Source: Paragyromitra xinjiangensis
Lineage: Eukaryota; Ascomycota; Pezizomycetes; Pezizales; Discinaceae
Assembly (NCBI GenBank): GCA_038503065.1
Contig: JBCAMK010000005.1
Span: forward strand, 558,001 to 622,000
Direction: 5' to 3'
DNA: 64,000 nt
How positions within the stretch are numbered: the stretch's first letter is position 1; every line of letters begins with the position of its first letter. The position numbers and the translations under genes are program-made. Shown here one piece after another: positions 35,178 to 47,519 of the stretch. The notes beneath the pieces are model-generated. The model was not told where the DNA came from, searched no databases, and saw only the letters and a program-made list of their open reading frames with translations.

Positions 35178-36757
35178 TGGACCGGTAGGGGGTTTTGTAT
35201 GATACCATGGTTGTTATTGAATCGTATTGTTTGGATTGTGGGATAAAGAATGTGTCTGGTTTGTGTTTGGTTGGGTTTTGGTGAAGGGGGGATGGTTCTT
35301 GGTGTTTGAACTGTCTTTTGTAGTCTTGCACCTGCGTGTTGGTGGGATGGAAGATGGTTTGGTCGCGTGAATTCAATACCTAACCCATAGCTGGTAATGA
35401 TCAAATTGCGGGTTTTACAATCGCGGTGAGGTGATGGGTGGTGACGTGGCTGAGTGCCCGGTGTGTTGTGGAGTAGTAACTCTGGGTAGATAGGATATGG
35501 GTATCGGCTCGGCTCTCTCTGCTACCCTGGATAGGACAGCCTTCAGATCCTGAGCTGCAACTTTGTAGAGAGTCCGGGTATTGGGGGTTTTCTTTGTGAT
35601 TATTGGCAGTGTGCTATTGAGAGCTTGTTGGCGTGGGGCTTATGGTAACGATGTAATACTGATAGCTTGTTAAGTAGCGTTTAAAAATATTCTGAGTTAG
35701 TGGTTGGGCGAAATAAAGTGGGCTAGACAAAGAGTTAGCATTGTGCCGTGACAGATGACGCACCTGGAGGAGTGCAAGGTTAGTCTAAATTCATCACTTG
35801 ATGGAGTGCTACAGCACTACACCAGACCAAAATGTCACAAGTCTTCAGGACTGCAGCAATAAACAGCACCATGCAGACACTTGCCCTCAGACTTTTATCT
35901 ATCGCCAGCGGCTTTTCTCTATCGCAACATGTATCTCCACGATTATATTTTATTATTTCTTATGTTATGGATCTATTTTTTTACATTATGGATATTACAT
36001 GTAGATTAAGTGTGCCGCCATAGCCTTAAAGGCTGGATGTATGAACTATCAATCAATCAATCAATCAAACATGCGGTGAAGGGATAATCTCGAGTGAATT
36101 GTAGAGATCGTTTTTTGGTTTGCTAGAGGCGAAAGCCTCTGTATATATACAGGTATCTGACCAATAGAAAGAGCTCCACCAAATGACTGGCCGGTCTCCC
36201 AGAGCAGTTCTGCATAGCCCGAATACCCGCCAAATAAACATGAACCTATGAGACAGCTGAGACAAACGAGGCACGTAGGAAACCAGTATTAGGAAGTCGA
36301 TACTGCGTCACGGTAGTAGTATCTCCAACATGCGGGGAGAGAATTTTTCCGAGTGATATTCAGTGTCTCTATATCTATCTCAACTGGCTCAAGATTTTCC
36401 CGCCGATAAGACCCCAAGCAAAGTTTTTATATTTTGTCGGCCCCCCCACACAAGCTAGGGTGAAAGCTCCGCCTCCGGACGGTGTTAATCTATTACCATG
36501 GGAAAGAAGGGGAAAGCGGGGTTCAGGGGAAAGCGTACACGAAGCATAATTCACGAATACGGGCGTGTAGAAAATACACCATAAACTTGAGAGAACCGAT
36601 TTATTCACGAGATAGACTCCGTTTAAATAGCCAACAAACTCTCTCTGAGCACACTAAACATGATTGAGCCCTCCCAACAGAATATCCAAATTAATCACTC
36701 CTGGCCCATTCACCCTAGAGCTCAGCTGTCGTGTTTCTTCTCGACTCCCCTAGCACT
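35178..36757. other. intergenic; possible retroposon tail
   Basis: 1.6 kb between convergent genes. No supported gene. A 68-codon and a 63-codon plus-strand frame (35798-36023) overlap in different phases and end just before a (TCAA)n tract, described separately. Confidence 0.5.
36049..36068 (+). repeat. (TCAA)n microsatellite
   Basis: A clean run of about five tcaa units. It follows a T/A-rich segment that may be the 3' end of a non-LTR retroposon, as such elements often end in a short simple repeat. No element boundaries could be fixed. Confidence 0.6.
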
Positions 36758-37635
36758 TCAATCGCTCACGCACATCGGCATATCTTCACCGAATTGGAAA
36801 TAAAGAATCTCATCGCTAGCACGAATCGGGTGCTCAAACAGTCCAGCCCTTTCTGATTCTTCTATCTCCCTAAAAGCAATAGATACGGCAGTTTCTCCAT
36901 TCTGAAATTCATGCTCTGCTTCCTGAATATCAAATACGGGCCGTTGAAATCGAGATTTGAGCTTAGGAGATGGAGGGGGTTGGGTCCCGATACACTGATG
37001 CCAGGCTGACGACTCTAATGGACGCCTAACTGATTGAAGGAAAGAGGCCCAGCTCGGTAAGTTTATCGGTGGTGACCAGGAGAAATCGGTCCAATCTTCG
37101 AAAGAAGCCTGAACCTCAGGGCTTAGAGGACGCCAGGATTCTAGATCGCTTGCACTGTATACGAGAATGCTGTCGTCAGCACCCTCATTGTTAAACTTTC
37201 CTTCTAGCCATCCATCGGAAGGCTGTTGCGTAAAAAATCTGGGGTCCATCTGGTAGGTTTCGGGTTCTAGGAAAGACAGAAGTAAGCAGAAGTAGCAGGA
37301 AGCGCAGGTAATGGCAGAACATGCAATGGTATGGGGGCTCACTTGAAGATGGCCCCGCTTGGTTGGTTTGAACTCCTTTTCGCGGTTCATCAGAACCGTT
37401 TGATGTCCGGCGAAGACGGGTGCTCAACCAGTTGGCTCCTGGCTTAGAATCTAATTGATAAAGTGTTAGTAATGATGAACAGTGATCACTCGGATGAATA
37501 GAAAATCCTTCTACCTGCAGTCTCCCCTGGTGGAGAATCTGGTATAACTATATAGTTACGATGAGCCGTGGATGGTTCTGTTTGGCTTTTGGATGGAGAT
37601 TTCGGCGTTCGATCTTGGGGCGTAGTGTCTCGCAT
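36758..37635 (-). CDS. hypothetical protein, 245 aa, disordered N-terminus
   Basis: Three exons, 37635-37515, 37450-37343 and 37266-36758, join to 245 aa; introns are 64 nt (with a TACTAACA branch site) and 76 nt, both GT-AG. I do not recognise the family. The N-terminal third is Ser/Pro/Lys-rich and contains NYIVIPDSPP, which resembles a SUMO-interacting motif (hydrophobic core next to acidic/Ser residues). The C-terminal part has Trp-rich segments (ESWRPLSP, FEDWTDFSWSPP) and ends acidic. There is no signal peptide or membrane span. Frame continuity across three exons and clean splice signals are the main support. The start at 37635 is the first Met of the joined frame. It faces away from the RRM-like gene at 38245. 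Confidence 0.6.
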
Positions 37636-38244
37636 GATGGAATTGGAGGCAGTGACAAAATCAAGGGACGGTGGGGTGAATCGTCAGGAAATAGCAGTAA
37701 TATCCAAAGAGAATGATGGTATAATCTGAGAATATCCAAGTAGATGAAGGTTGGTCCTGTGGATTTAGTTTTCCTGTGGGGTGGTTGTGGATTCGGAAAA
37801 AAGTTCAAATAGATTCTGGACAACTCATGAGCCTATCACTTTCAATGAAGAGATCCAATATCATTGAAAATCCCTCCGCCAAGCGACTATGATTGGTGGG
37901 TTATCTACGGCCACGAACCATCACTCGGATTTAAGCAGACAATAAGAAACAAGAAACCATGTTTTCCCTCATCCCCAGAACAAGGGCGAGAGAAAATTTT
38001 CGAGAATTTATCTCCCAAAGGATTCGGAGTGGGGGTGGAGCGGCAATCCAACCCAAGATCGACGAAAAGAGTGCCCCCATGCATCGACCCCCACAATGAT
38101 TTGTTACTTTATCCCCCCCCCGAACAGCACCTGCCCACAAAGAAGGCTCATCAAAGACCTGAAAACAACGATATTCGTTTCGGCCACCCATAGGATTAGA
38201 GCCAGAAGTTCAGCCTCCTTCTTGGTTTATTTCTAAGAGATAAA
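37636..38244. other. divergent intergenic region
   Basis: 609 bp between two divergent genes, so it should hold both promoters. Open frames at 37864-38193 (plus) and 37905-38191 (minus) overlap head to head and show no domain. Confidence 0.5.
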
Positions 38245-40772
38245 ATGGATGAGCCCCGTCGTTCTCAAAACCTCGATGAAGCCTTCAGTGCGGTTGAAAT
38301 ATTAAGCAAAACCATCCACGAGAACGCAAACTTACACCGCCAACTGTCAGACCTAGAAGCAGAAAATCAAGACTTGAGGAAGCGGTTGCAAGAGGGGCGG
38401 GAAGCGCTAGAGCTGCTCGCATCATGCGTTTTCGGTGAACAGCATGAGTTTCATGAGAATAGAGATAGAATTGGGGGTGGCCGCTCCCATGATGAAGCCA
38501 GAGTATTTGATGAGGAATATTCAGCAGCGAGACCATCGGTAATGATGATTCCTGCTCAGCATGTCTTTTATCTTGATTATTGAGATGACTATAGGACCGA
38601 ATTTTGATTTCGAAAGAAACCTACAGCGACGGATGGATGGATACTGATTCTGGCAGTGCTCTGTCCCTAACCTCATCTAATGTTGATACCCTTCATCATC
38701 GATCTAGATCAACATCTGCCATCAATGTCAGCAATCGCGTCCCCCAGGTACGGACGAATGCGGAACCGATGAAAGTAGCAGAGGAGTTTCTTGTTATTTC
38801 TCCAACGGTTGGTGGTAATTCAACAACAATTTCAGAGCAGCCACGACCTCTGGGAGACAACAAAGAGGAAGAAACTACCCATTCATTGCCTCATACGCCA
38901 ATAAAATCTACTAAGAAAAAAGGATTCGGTGCCACTACGTTGCAACGTCGACTTTATGACGAGCAGGTCGCTTGGCAAACTGCTGAAGATGAACTGTGGA
39001 AGGACGGAATTCAAGAAGTATGTCCACTACAGGCGCTCAGAAATCAATGACTAACTCCTCTACAGGAACCTACTAAAGTAGAGCCTTCAGGGACTCCTAG
39101 TATAGCTTTCGGTGGGGATAAAGAGATTCATGGCATCTACCTTAAAGGCTTACCAAGGAACCTCGACTTGGAATCCTTGTGTAGATCTATCAGTGGGGGA
39201 AGGATACACCGCATATTTCTCAACATTGCTGGCCCACACAAGAATGCAGAAGCGCTTGTTGCCTTTGTCAAACCAGCTGCAGCGCATAATTTCTATCGAT
39301 CTATCCAGGCAGAAGGGTTTCAAATTGCTGGGCACAAATTGAGGGCGTCAGATGTGCTCTCGGAACAGCGTTCTGATTATTGGGTTTCCCCTGGGATACA
39401 GACAGAAATCATGAAGTACGGATGGACTAGATGCCTAATTCTCTCCAGTTTACCGAGAAACCTCACAATTAGCGTTGTGAGACGACATATTGAGGAGAAG
39501 GTACTATGGATGCCCGCGAGAAAGCCGACCCCTCTCATCGAAAGTATTATATGGGACGGAAACGCAAAGATAATCCGGTTAAACATGGCAGGTATTTACC
39601 TGGCCCAAAACGTGAAGAGTAGCTTGAAGAAGAGGAAAGAATATTCTCGTGTCATATTCACTTATGCAAAGGATCCTTGTGATACTGATGATGCAAGGTT
39701 GGTGGCTCCTAATTGCTCGAGCAAACCACCCACTCCGGATATGATGCCTCCTGGAGAATCCTCTTCGAGAAACCCTTCAAATTATACTGTTTCATTTCCT
39801 TTGATGGCAGTTCAACCAGCAAAGGTATCTCCTCTCAGGATATATCGCAACGCGTTGTTGTCTATCGCCAACCCAAACCCCCAGTGCCGTAAAGTGGTTT
39901 TCTCCCGATTACCTCGCTCGACAACACTATCATCCTTCGCACAAAATATCCGGGGTGGAGTTGTAGAAGGTATATATTTCTATACTGATAGACCTGCAGC
40001 ATACCCCGAAGCGGTAGTGATTTTCAGAGATACTAAGGCAGCTTGGTGCTGCTATACCTACTTCAAAACAATAAATCCCATCATTTCTGGTGGGAAGGCT
40101 ACACTAGTGCCTTTCAACGAGATTCGACCAGATCCACGACCAAAAGCAACATCATTGACAGAACCCACTCCACCAACGGCACGACGATCCGTGAGACTCT
40201 ATGGGCTTCCACGGTTTGCGACCCAGGAGCGCCTTGAGGCTGATGTAAAGGCAGCACTCAGTGTGATGTTGAGACATAACTACATGGGTCGCCCTTCCCA
40301 GTTATTGGAGAGCTTAGCTCTGGACCCATACAGAAGAGGCGCCGATATTATTTTTTCACAAATAAAAGTAGCTCGAAATGTTATAAAACGGCTAAGGACA
40401 GGGCAGCGTTACAGCCGCTGTACCTTCAACTATCTGAAGGACCCTTGTGAGGGAAAGGTGGAAGAGCTATTTTCAGAAGGTGAGTGTGTAGAAGGTCTCG
40501 ACAACCGACAGCATGATCTACGCACACCAGAAACAGTAAGGCTCATTCAAAATATTCTTGCATCACCGATATCTTCTACATTTACGGGGTGCTTTCCAAA
40601 GATCTGAGCTGACCGGGGTATCGGAAAGGTTCCTGATGCAGGGGTGGATGCAAAGGTTGGTGGGGCAGGCCTGGAGACTGATGCGAACTCAAGAGGCGGC
40701 CCGCCACCGCCACTCCATAGGGTAAAACCGAAGAAAGTGGTCCGGTTTGCACTGGACTTTGAAGACCCCTAA
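38245..40772 (+). CDS. protein with four RRM-like units and a C-terminal RVxF-type motif
   Basis: Four exons, 38245-38538, 38595-39017, 39066-40535 and 40629-40772, give 776 aa. The first 70 residues look like a coiled coil (heptad Leu, NLHRQLSDLEAENQDLRKRL). After a Ser/Thr-rich linker, four segments begin with an RNP2-like strand and a following helix: GIYLKGLPRNLDLESL, CLILSSLPRNLTISVV, KVVFSRLPRSTTLSSF and VRLYGLPRFATQERL. Between them lie RNP1-like stretches (ALVAFVKPAAAHNFY, AVVIFRDTKAAWCCY) and a repeated YSRVIFTYAKDPC / YSRCTFNYLKDPC block. So RNA binding is likely but the domains are divergent. The fourth exon, spliced from a GTAAGG donor at 40536, ends KPKKVVRFALDFEDP, a good match to the RVxF docking site of protein phosphatase 1. 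Reading straight through would instead stop at 40607 and lose this tail. Family not recognised. Confidence 0.72.
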
Positions 40773-41801
40773 TCAACGAAATTTTGGAGCCAAAAAATGG
40801 CAGTCACATACAGGCTAGATGGTGTGGAAACGTTAAATATCTGGTAAATAAGTATATTGTGAAGAGAGCACAAAAATATCTAATATCTCGGTGTGGGATT
40901 CTCAAGAATACGGTTGATCTCTCACATAATACCATGTACATAATGCATGGTCGTGACCTTTTATTAATTCTATTTACTACGGGAGCAGGTTGGATGAGCA
41001 ACTACAAAAATACTAAACACAAACCAAACAGCAAGGAGTGTCGACACTAGGCCGAGTTGGGTTGTCTGTGTTCCATATCCCTAGTTTTCTCCCAGAATGT
41101 ATGCTAAAAATTTTATGCACACAGTTTGATAGAAGCCGGTCTCGCGCGGTCTGGGCAGCGTGACAGGGCATACACGAGATAAGGATGGTACATTTGCGTA
41201 ATTTTCCTTTTCTCCGACTAGGTAGTAACCCGATCTCGGGAATAAAGAGAGGGGTGATTCAAGCGTCGGGTTAACGAACTCCGGTCAGAATAAGCTTGAG
41301 TGACAAAGTATGATAAATCAACAGGTGGCGTGACCGACAACCCCCCCTCGGGCCACGCCACAAAGTCGACCTATCGCACGGGAGGAAACATTCGCGTATG
41401 CGACATGAAGGATATCTAATGAGCTCTAATTGGCTTAGAGGGAAAGGTCGCAACTAACGACCTGAGATATCATCAAGCTTTTGGGTGATATTGCGTCATT
41501 CATAAGGATTCACCTCATGTCACTCTATAGTGAGATAGGTACTTTCGTGCTCGCCTGCGTCGAGAGAAAGTCACATTTATTTTTTTGCCCAGTCACTGAT
41601 AATCACTCGCCATAAAAATGTGACGTTTTCTAGAGGCATAGCCCTACTTGCTGGCCGTTATCACAGATTACTAATTTCTTCATGTATCCATCATTTCTTC
41701 ATTAAATTCAGAGTAGCGGCAGAATATGTGATATCCACCATTCTCTACATTATAGATCCAGTCGTTGAAACCTAAAACTCGTACATCTCCCGAGATAGTC
41801 T
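40773..41801. other. intergenic between convergent genes
   Basis: 1 kb of AT-rich sequence with no supported gene. Short frames at 40784-41050 (plus) and 40804-41001 (minus) overlap and lack domains. Confidence 0.5.
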
Positions 41802-44084
41802 CTATATAGTGTACAGAAAATCCGGTCTAAAATCTTCGTCAGCAATGTCTTCCTATCCAAGCAAGTGGGGGGGGGGGTTCTATACCTCTTATCTCCTAAT
41901 AATTCTATCTGTTTCGCATCTAGTCCCTGAACCCAATGATCTCTCTCCCCATTCCTCCTCTTCTCATTTTCTCTCCGCAGCAATACGTAATTCAAGATAG
42001 AGCCCCCAAAGAGCCCAATAGCGAGATATCCAAGAATTACCGCATGGCCACTTACATAGCGAGGCGCATCCTTTGTTTGGTACACATTGGAAGACATGAC
42101 ACCGTTGAGATTTCCCCAGCCTATGATAAAGGTTAGTACAAGACTCCACTAAGCTGCAGTGGTGATTACTAAGACATACCGATAACAAAACCCAGAGTAA
42201 CACCCCTCTTGTACACCCCCTCCACATTATTGCTTACCCACGTGATCGTATTTGGGATACAAGGATAAATCCCCAAAGCCGCAAGAAAGACCGCAACATA
42301 GCTCAACGCGGCATTTTCGGATCGAAGTAAGATACTGAAGCCGATAACTCCAAGAAGGGAAGTGACGATATTAAAGATACCACGTCGATTCGTGCGATCG
42401 GCTGCCCAGCCGACTAATACAGTCAATATACATGCAGCTACATACGGTGGGACTGAGAGGAGTTGAGCTCGTGTCGCAGAGTAGCCGAGTTCGCGGATAA
42501 TAGACGGGAGGAAGAGAGAGAATGCATAGAGTGCGCCTATTGGGGATATCCTGTTAGTTGTATAGAGATGAGGTAGGAACTGGGGGTTTACCATCGACGC
42601 CCATGTAGATCAACATCCCGGTCCAGGTTTTCCAGTCTTTTAGTGAGTCCCACATATACGACATCTTGAATTCCTCGTGCTCGGCGGAGCTTTGTTGGTC
42701 GTCTCTTAGTCGCTTTATCACACGGGCTCGTTCCTGCTCAGTGAGGAATGTGGCGTCGTCTGGGAAATCGACTACCACCCAGAATGAGATGACTCCGATG
42801 AGTGCTGTTACGATCCCTTCTAGGATCTGGATTTGCTGTTAGTTCTGAGGAGGTGGTACGGAAGATCGGGGACTTTACGAAAATCCAAGCCCAACCCCTC
42901 TTGCCACCGATACCGTCCATCTTTGAGATAGCTGCAGCAAGCAGACCACCGAAGGAGCCGCTGACGGCTGCAGCAGAGAACTACATATTGTTGGTTCGAG
43001 GTCCAGAATCTTGAGGATGGATGGTATAACTTACGAAGATAGCAGCCCGAATACCAAACTCGCGTCGTTTATACCAACAAGAAAGGTAGTAGTTCACACC
43101 CCTGTATACCAGGTTAGAGAATGATTTATCAAAATATACCAGCGGGGAATACACACGGAAAAAGTCCCTAAACCGGAGTAAATCGATTAGTAAACTTCAC
43201 ATCAACGCTGCTATGCGGAGAATACAGGGACCATACAGCTTCGGTTAACCCCAAGAACCTATCGCAAACGATCAGCGCTAAACTCCACAGATGCATACCA
43301 CCTTAGCAATTATTACATACCATCTCGCAGCCATCATGCCAGAGAAATTCTTAGTAAACCCCATAAAGGTCATGCATATTCCCCACAACACCATGATAAG
43401 TGGTATGTAGATACTAGGTCTCATGCGCTTCAGAAGCACATTACTGATCGGCTCGAATAGTGCCTTTTACACCGTCAATACGCATCTTGATGATATTATG
43501 TGGAGAGCAATCGTACGTATGATACGAAGAAAATCGTGAGACACGCGTTATACTGGCCGTTGGTCATCCCGAGGTCTGCTACAAGACCTTCGATTTTCGC
43601 ATTACCCTTTGCCGAGGAATTTAGCTTCGGTTTGTGGGGTAGCTAGTGCTCTGAATGGGAGCTGTATTGTGGGGATGCGAGCCGAGTCGCGGCAAAACTA
43701 GCCTCATTCAGAGCACATGCCAGTTTAGGTTCGGACTTACGATATTCGTTCCTGGAGAGAGGGAATCAATTAGAGAATGAAGGCTTCAAGAATTGAAAAG
43801 CCAGGAAGGAGTTCAAACCCACGATCTAAGAATGAAGCCAGATAGAGAATACATAACCACGGAATCAATCGCATATCTAATTTTCGGATCAAATCACGGT
43901 CCTGAAGATGGTTTCTCAGTAACTGCTCCCCTGCTTCTTAGATATATCAATAATAGAGCCTTACAATTTTCGCTCTCTCCTCCTCGCTCAGACCAGCATC
44001 AGGATCTTGATCCTCGATAAACTCGGCTTGTTTGGGTACTTCTTTCTCGTCGAAAGACGAGGCATGCGTGTCAGTGTTCGCCAT
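41802..44084 (-). CDS. MFS permease, anion:cation symporter (TNA1/DAL5-like) family, 13 exons
   Basis: Thirteen exons: 44084-43965, 43901-43823, 43751-43741, 43606-43517, 43463-43321, 43258-43237, 43167-43157, 43101-43035, 42980-42879, 42826-42592, 42536-42180, 42120-41886 and 41826-41802. They join without a stop to 498 aa. Two exons are only 11 nt and one is 22 nt. The family is shown by LYLASFLDRTNIGNAKIEGL, ALFEPISNVLLKRMRPSIYI, FLGLTEAGLFPGVNYYLSCW, the WVVVDFPDDATFLTEQERA loop, and VGWAADRTNRRG in the second half. The C-terminus GDKRPDFLYTI is also typical. ACS-family fungal permeases import organic anions such as nicotinate, allantoate, ureidosuccinate or phthalate; the substrate cannot be told here. 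The protein should have 12 membrane helices. Short exons mean that automatic gene calls would break it, as open frames alone show only fragments. Confidence 0.9.
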
Positions 44085-46469
44085 CGTAGGAGTCGACTAA
44101 AGTAAGACCGGTAATTATAACGCGACCCAGGAATATGTTGACTTCGAGACAAGATCGTTAATGAATGGCAGGCGTAAAGACTTTGAGCGGGGTCGGGGGA
44201 AACGTTTAAGCTTTAAAGAAACCCCAAACCCAGAATTTAAGCTGCCGGCGTAGTATTAAGACCCGCCTATATTGCCTCCGACACGTTAACCTGCAACTGC
44301 AGAATTAGAAGGTCCGTATCAGGGCCCCGAGGCACGTGTATGTTTCCAGTAATTACTGGATGTCGATCAATCGTACGAATAGCCGGCTATGTGTTCCATT
44401 CGACCGTGATGTCACTCAAGTGTGACATGCAGCAGTTGCCAACCGGACTTGTTGCCGGACTGTAGTAAGCCAGTGGATCTGGCTCGGCAATCCTATTTTA
44501 TCAACGAGCCGGGGCGTGTGAAACAGCGGGGTAGCACGGGCGGCAGTGCTACGGTTGTACCCCAGACTCGAGTTCCACAACCGGCTCCTTCCGTGTGGGG
44601 ATTTTAGTTTTCTTGGACGAAGCTTGTTAGGGCTTAGCAACGAGTGATGTTTTATGGTCCACAGGCGAGTTAACTCGCCGCCTCGTTTTGAGGCAGCAAG
44701 AACATAAGGGCGAAAGGCTCTGGGCCGTCCACTTCGAGATTTACGTAACTACGATGAGGAGGTCTATTTTAACTAGTATTTTTAGCCTGGGCCCAGTAAA
44801 CAATACTGCATGCACTGTTCCATAACCCTTACAACCTAATGGGGTTCAAGGCCATTTCGATATAGCAAATGTGAGTATTTCTGCTCGAGCGCTATGAGGC
44901 TGCTCCCACAAGGCGAGCGTTCCCATTCTTTAACCATACATAATAGACGAATACTTGTCACCTCACGATTTCGATTGGAGTAACTCAATCCCCGAACCTA
45001 CAACCTAAACCCACTTTACCACCACCTAGGTTCCATTTTTCAGAAACCGGTACATACGAGTCAACTGATACAATCAAGACACGAATACTCAACACACCCT
45101 ATCTTTCCTATGGGTAGCGATATTCCCTCGACCAAATTTTCATTATACTCGAACTCTACCAAATGGAACACCCACAAGCTGTATGGCCTAAGCCTCGCCT
45201 CATGTAACCTTGTATATGTAGGCTATGCTAAGGGATTGCGTCTAATATTTCATGTGGACCCAGAGCCAAGCTCGTATCGACCTCGGAAGATCCCGATAAA
45301 CGTGTCAAGCTTGCCAAGCATATCCAATGCTTTTTATTGAAGCTGTAGGAAATAAAGTTTAGGCCTTGTACTACGGACCACCTTACGCGGGCTCCGCTGT
45401 TGTTTCCTCGGTCTTCAGCGATGATGGTGGACTTTTCGACCGCAAGGCCTCCGCTAAAGGGTAGCTAATTCATCTCGATAGATCTCAGGAGTCTTTTATG
45501 TAAACTACTTATTGTATTATGCAGGAGAGAGTAAATGGGTGAACAAGCCTCCTGCGTCTCAGCCTTGTTGAATGCACTGACGTTATTCGAATGACAGAAA
45601 TGGTTGATTTGGATCGATTAGGATATCCAGGGATTACGGTAGGCGAAAGAGGAGGGAAAAAGAAAAGAAACGAGAAGGCTGAGGCTGAATGAAGACCGCG
45701 ACAACCAAGTAGATTCCTTTTTTTTACATTGCTACAACAAAGTGATTAATGAAGGCGGTGCATCTGTCTCGTTCCCAGCCTATTTTTCCATAACTGCATG
45801 TATGTCATGCTCAGAGCTAGCTATAGAGACTTGTGAGGTACGAACCTTAGCACCAAGCACAAGTCTGGGCACGGGATAGGTGATGTATGGGTAGATCATC
45901 TTATTTAGATCTTTAATACTGAGTGGGAATGGGGATTTTCTGTGTTGGTCGTCGCCTTGTGCACCCGATTCACCAAATATCACTCACTTAGTCTTTTCGG
46001 TTAACCGTGGTTTGTGCTACAGAGCCTGAAAAATCAGTGCTATGCGTGACCTGTAACGTTCTTATTAAATACTCTATAGTACCATTGGGAAATATAGCAA
46101 GATGCTCGGCCTGAGAGATTGGTACTTTAGTAGTGTACTTTACGTGTATTTGCCTTATCTTATGAATTTTGCAGAAGATTGATTGCTGAAACCTTTGATC
46201 GATACCCTGCGTCCCTGTAGCTAGATAGTGGAATCGTAGGTTTACTAGCATAATTATAGGGTTATATCACGGTGAGATATGCTGACGACATTTTTCCAAA
46301 AGCTTACGTACTCTGATGGGGAATTTTCCGGGAGGTTAACTCGATAATATGGTTTACACTAAGGTACACAAGCGTACTACAGCTGTGGTGGTGTAGATTT
46401 GATAATATCTGCCGCCTAACCCACGATAATTTAGATACCGACTATTATAAATTCGGGGAGAGTTAGGAA
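44085..46469. other. gene-poor intergenic block
   Basis: 2.4 kb upstream of the permease. Open frames of 60-87 codons (44416-44640, 45110-45340, 45988-46251) have no recognisable domain. A TTTTTTTT run lies near 45718. Confidence 0.5.
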
Positions 46470-46891
46470 AGAATTACTTTCTCAGCTACGGCATACATAG
46501 TAGCCTGGATATGTGTTGCGGGATAACCGGGATTATACTGGCATCAATAATCCGGATGTTTTCCAAACTGCACGCCTTCAAGTTTGGATCCACTACACCT
46601 CCGAGTGAAAGTGGCATTATTGGGAAAGTGCAACTGACATGGAGAAAGTATGGCGAAAATTTTTTCCAAGGTACTGTAAGATCTGCGCGTCGGTCTAGAC
46701 AGCACTTGTTACAGACTCGGTGGGATTGAGTTCCTGGATTGCTGGGAATCGTCTGCCGGTCTCACAAGCATCAATCAAAATTTGTAGATTAAGTGGGTTT
46801 GTCATAGCGCGCCAATTGACAGTAGGTGGCGTGAAAAGATCCTCTGAGGTTGCCCCGACATCTCCACGGGAAAGCTCATGTTGAAGAGATA

Positions 46892-47079
46892 CAGTAGACT
46901 CTCGATATAAGCATACGCTCGGGACCAGAAAATCTATGCTTATATCAAGGCTATGCTTAGATAGAGGTAGACTTTACGTGTGCAAGTGGAAACGGGACCT
47001 CCCAACCGTATGCTTATAGAGAGAATATGCTTATATCGAGGATGCTTATATCGAGGATGCTTATATCGAGAGTCTACTG
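46892..47079. mobile_element. 188-bp pogo-like MITE
   Basis: Terminal inverted repeats begin CAGTAGACTCTCGATATAAG and end with its complement CTTATATCGAGAGTCTACTG. A TA dinucleotide lies on each side (46890-46891 and 47080-47081), the expected target duplication for Tc1/mariner-pogo elements. The interior has no coding capacity and repeats the motif atgcttatat(cgag) several times, including three near-perfect copies at the right end. It sits in the C-terminal part of the GMC pseudogene. Removing the element and one TA joins the flanking GMC frame without loss. Confidence 0.85.
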
Positions 47080-47436
47080 TAGTGCCAAGGGACCTACTGG
47101 GCCAAGAGTGAACTCTATGGATGTAGCTTTATTATTCTCCTACAGATAATAGACTATCTCTCGCTGTCGTTTGTATCCCCTCTCAACAGTCTGATAGATT
47201 CCGGCAGGGAGGCATGTTTCATTTTATGACTTGCCTTCATTCACTAAGGCTTGAGCACGAAAGGAAAATGAGGAGGTTAAAAAAATGCTAAGATATTTCC
47301 TGCACCCATAGTGTAGGGTCTCTCTTTCTTAGTTTCTTAAAGTTGGTGATAGTATACACTTAAATTTGCGTTCGTGGTCTAGTTTAGAGGGCTGAATTTG
47401 AGGTTCTCGACTATCTCATAGTTTAGTAAAAAAGAT

Positions 47437-47519
47437 GCTGACCCCCCTGTATACTGTGGCTTAACACAGAGTTAACTGAAACCTGCTAACAAGAGAGACT
47501 CCATTTATAGGGGGTCAGC
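47437..47519. mobile_element. 83-bp MITE, GCTGACCCCC family, copy 1
   Basis: Ends are inverted: gctgacccccc at the left and ggggggtcagc-type (tagggggtcagc) at the right. A second, alignable copy lies at 54289-54372. Shared internal blocks include ctgtggct(t/c)aac and taact(g)gaa(c)c. There is no coding capacity. It lies inside the GMC pseudogene. The target duplication is not clear. Confidence 0.75.

Noticed and set aside
43808..43822. B-box-like tRNA signature (GTGGGTTTGAACTCC on the minus strand)
   Set aside because: No matching A-box or stems at the right distance; it spans a splice donor of the permease gene and is a chance match.
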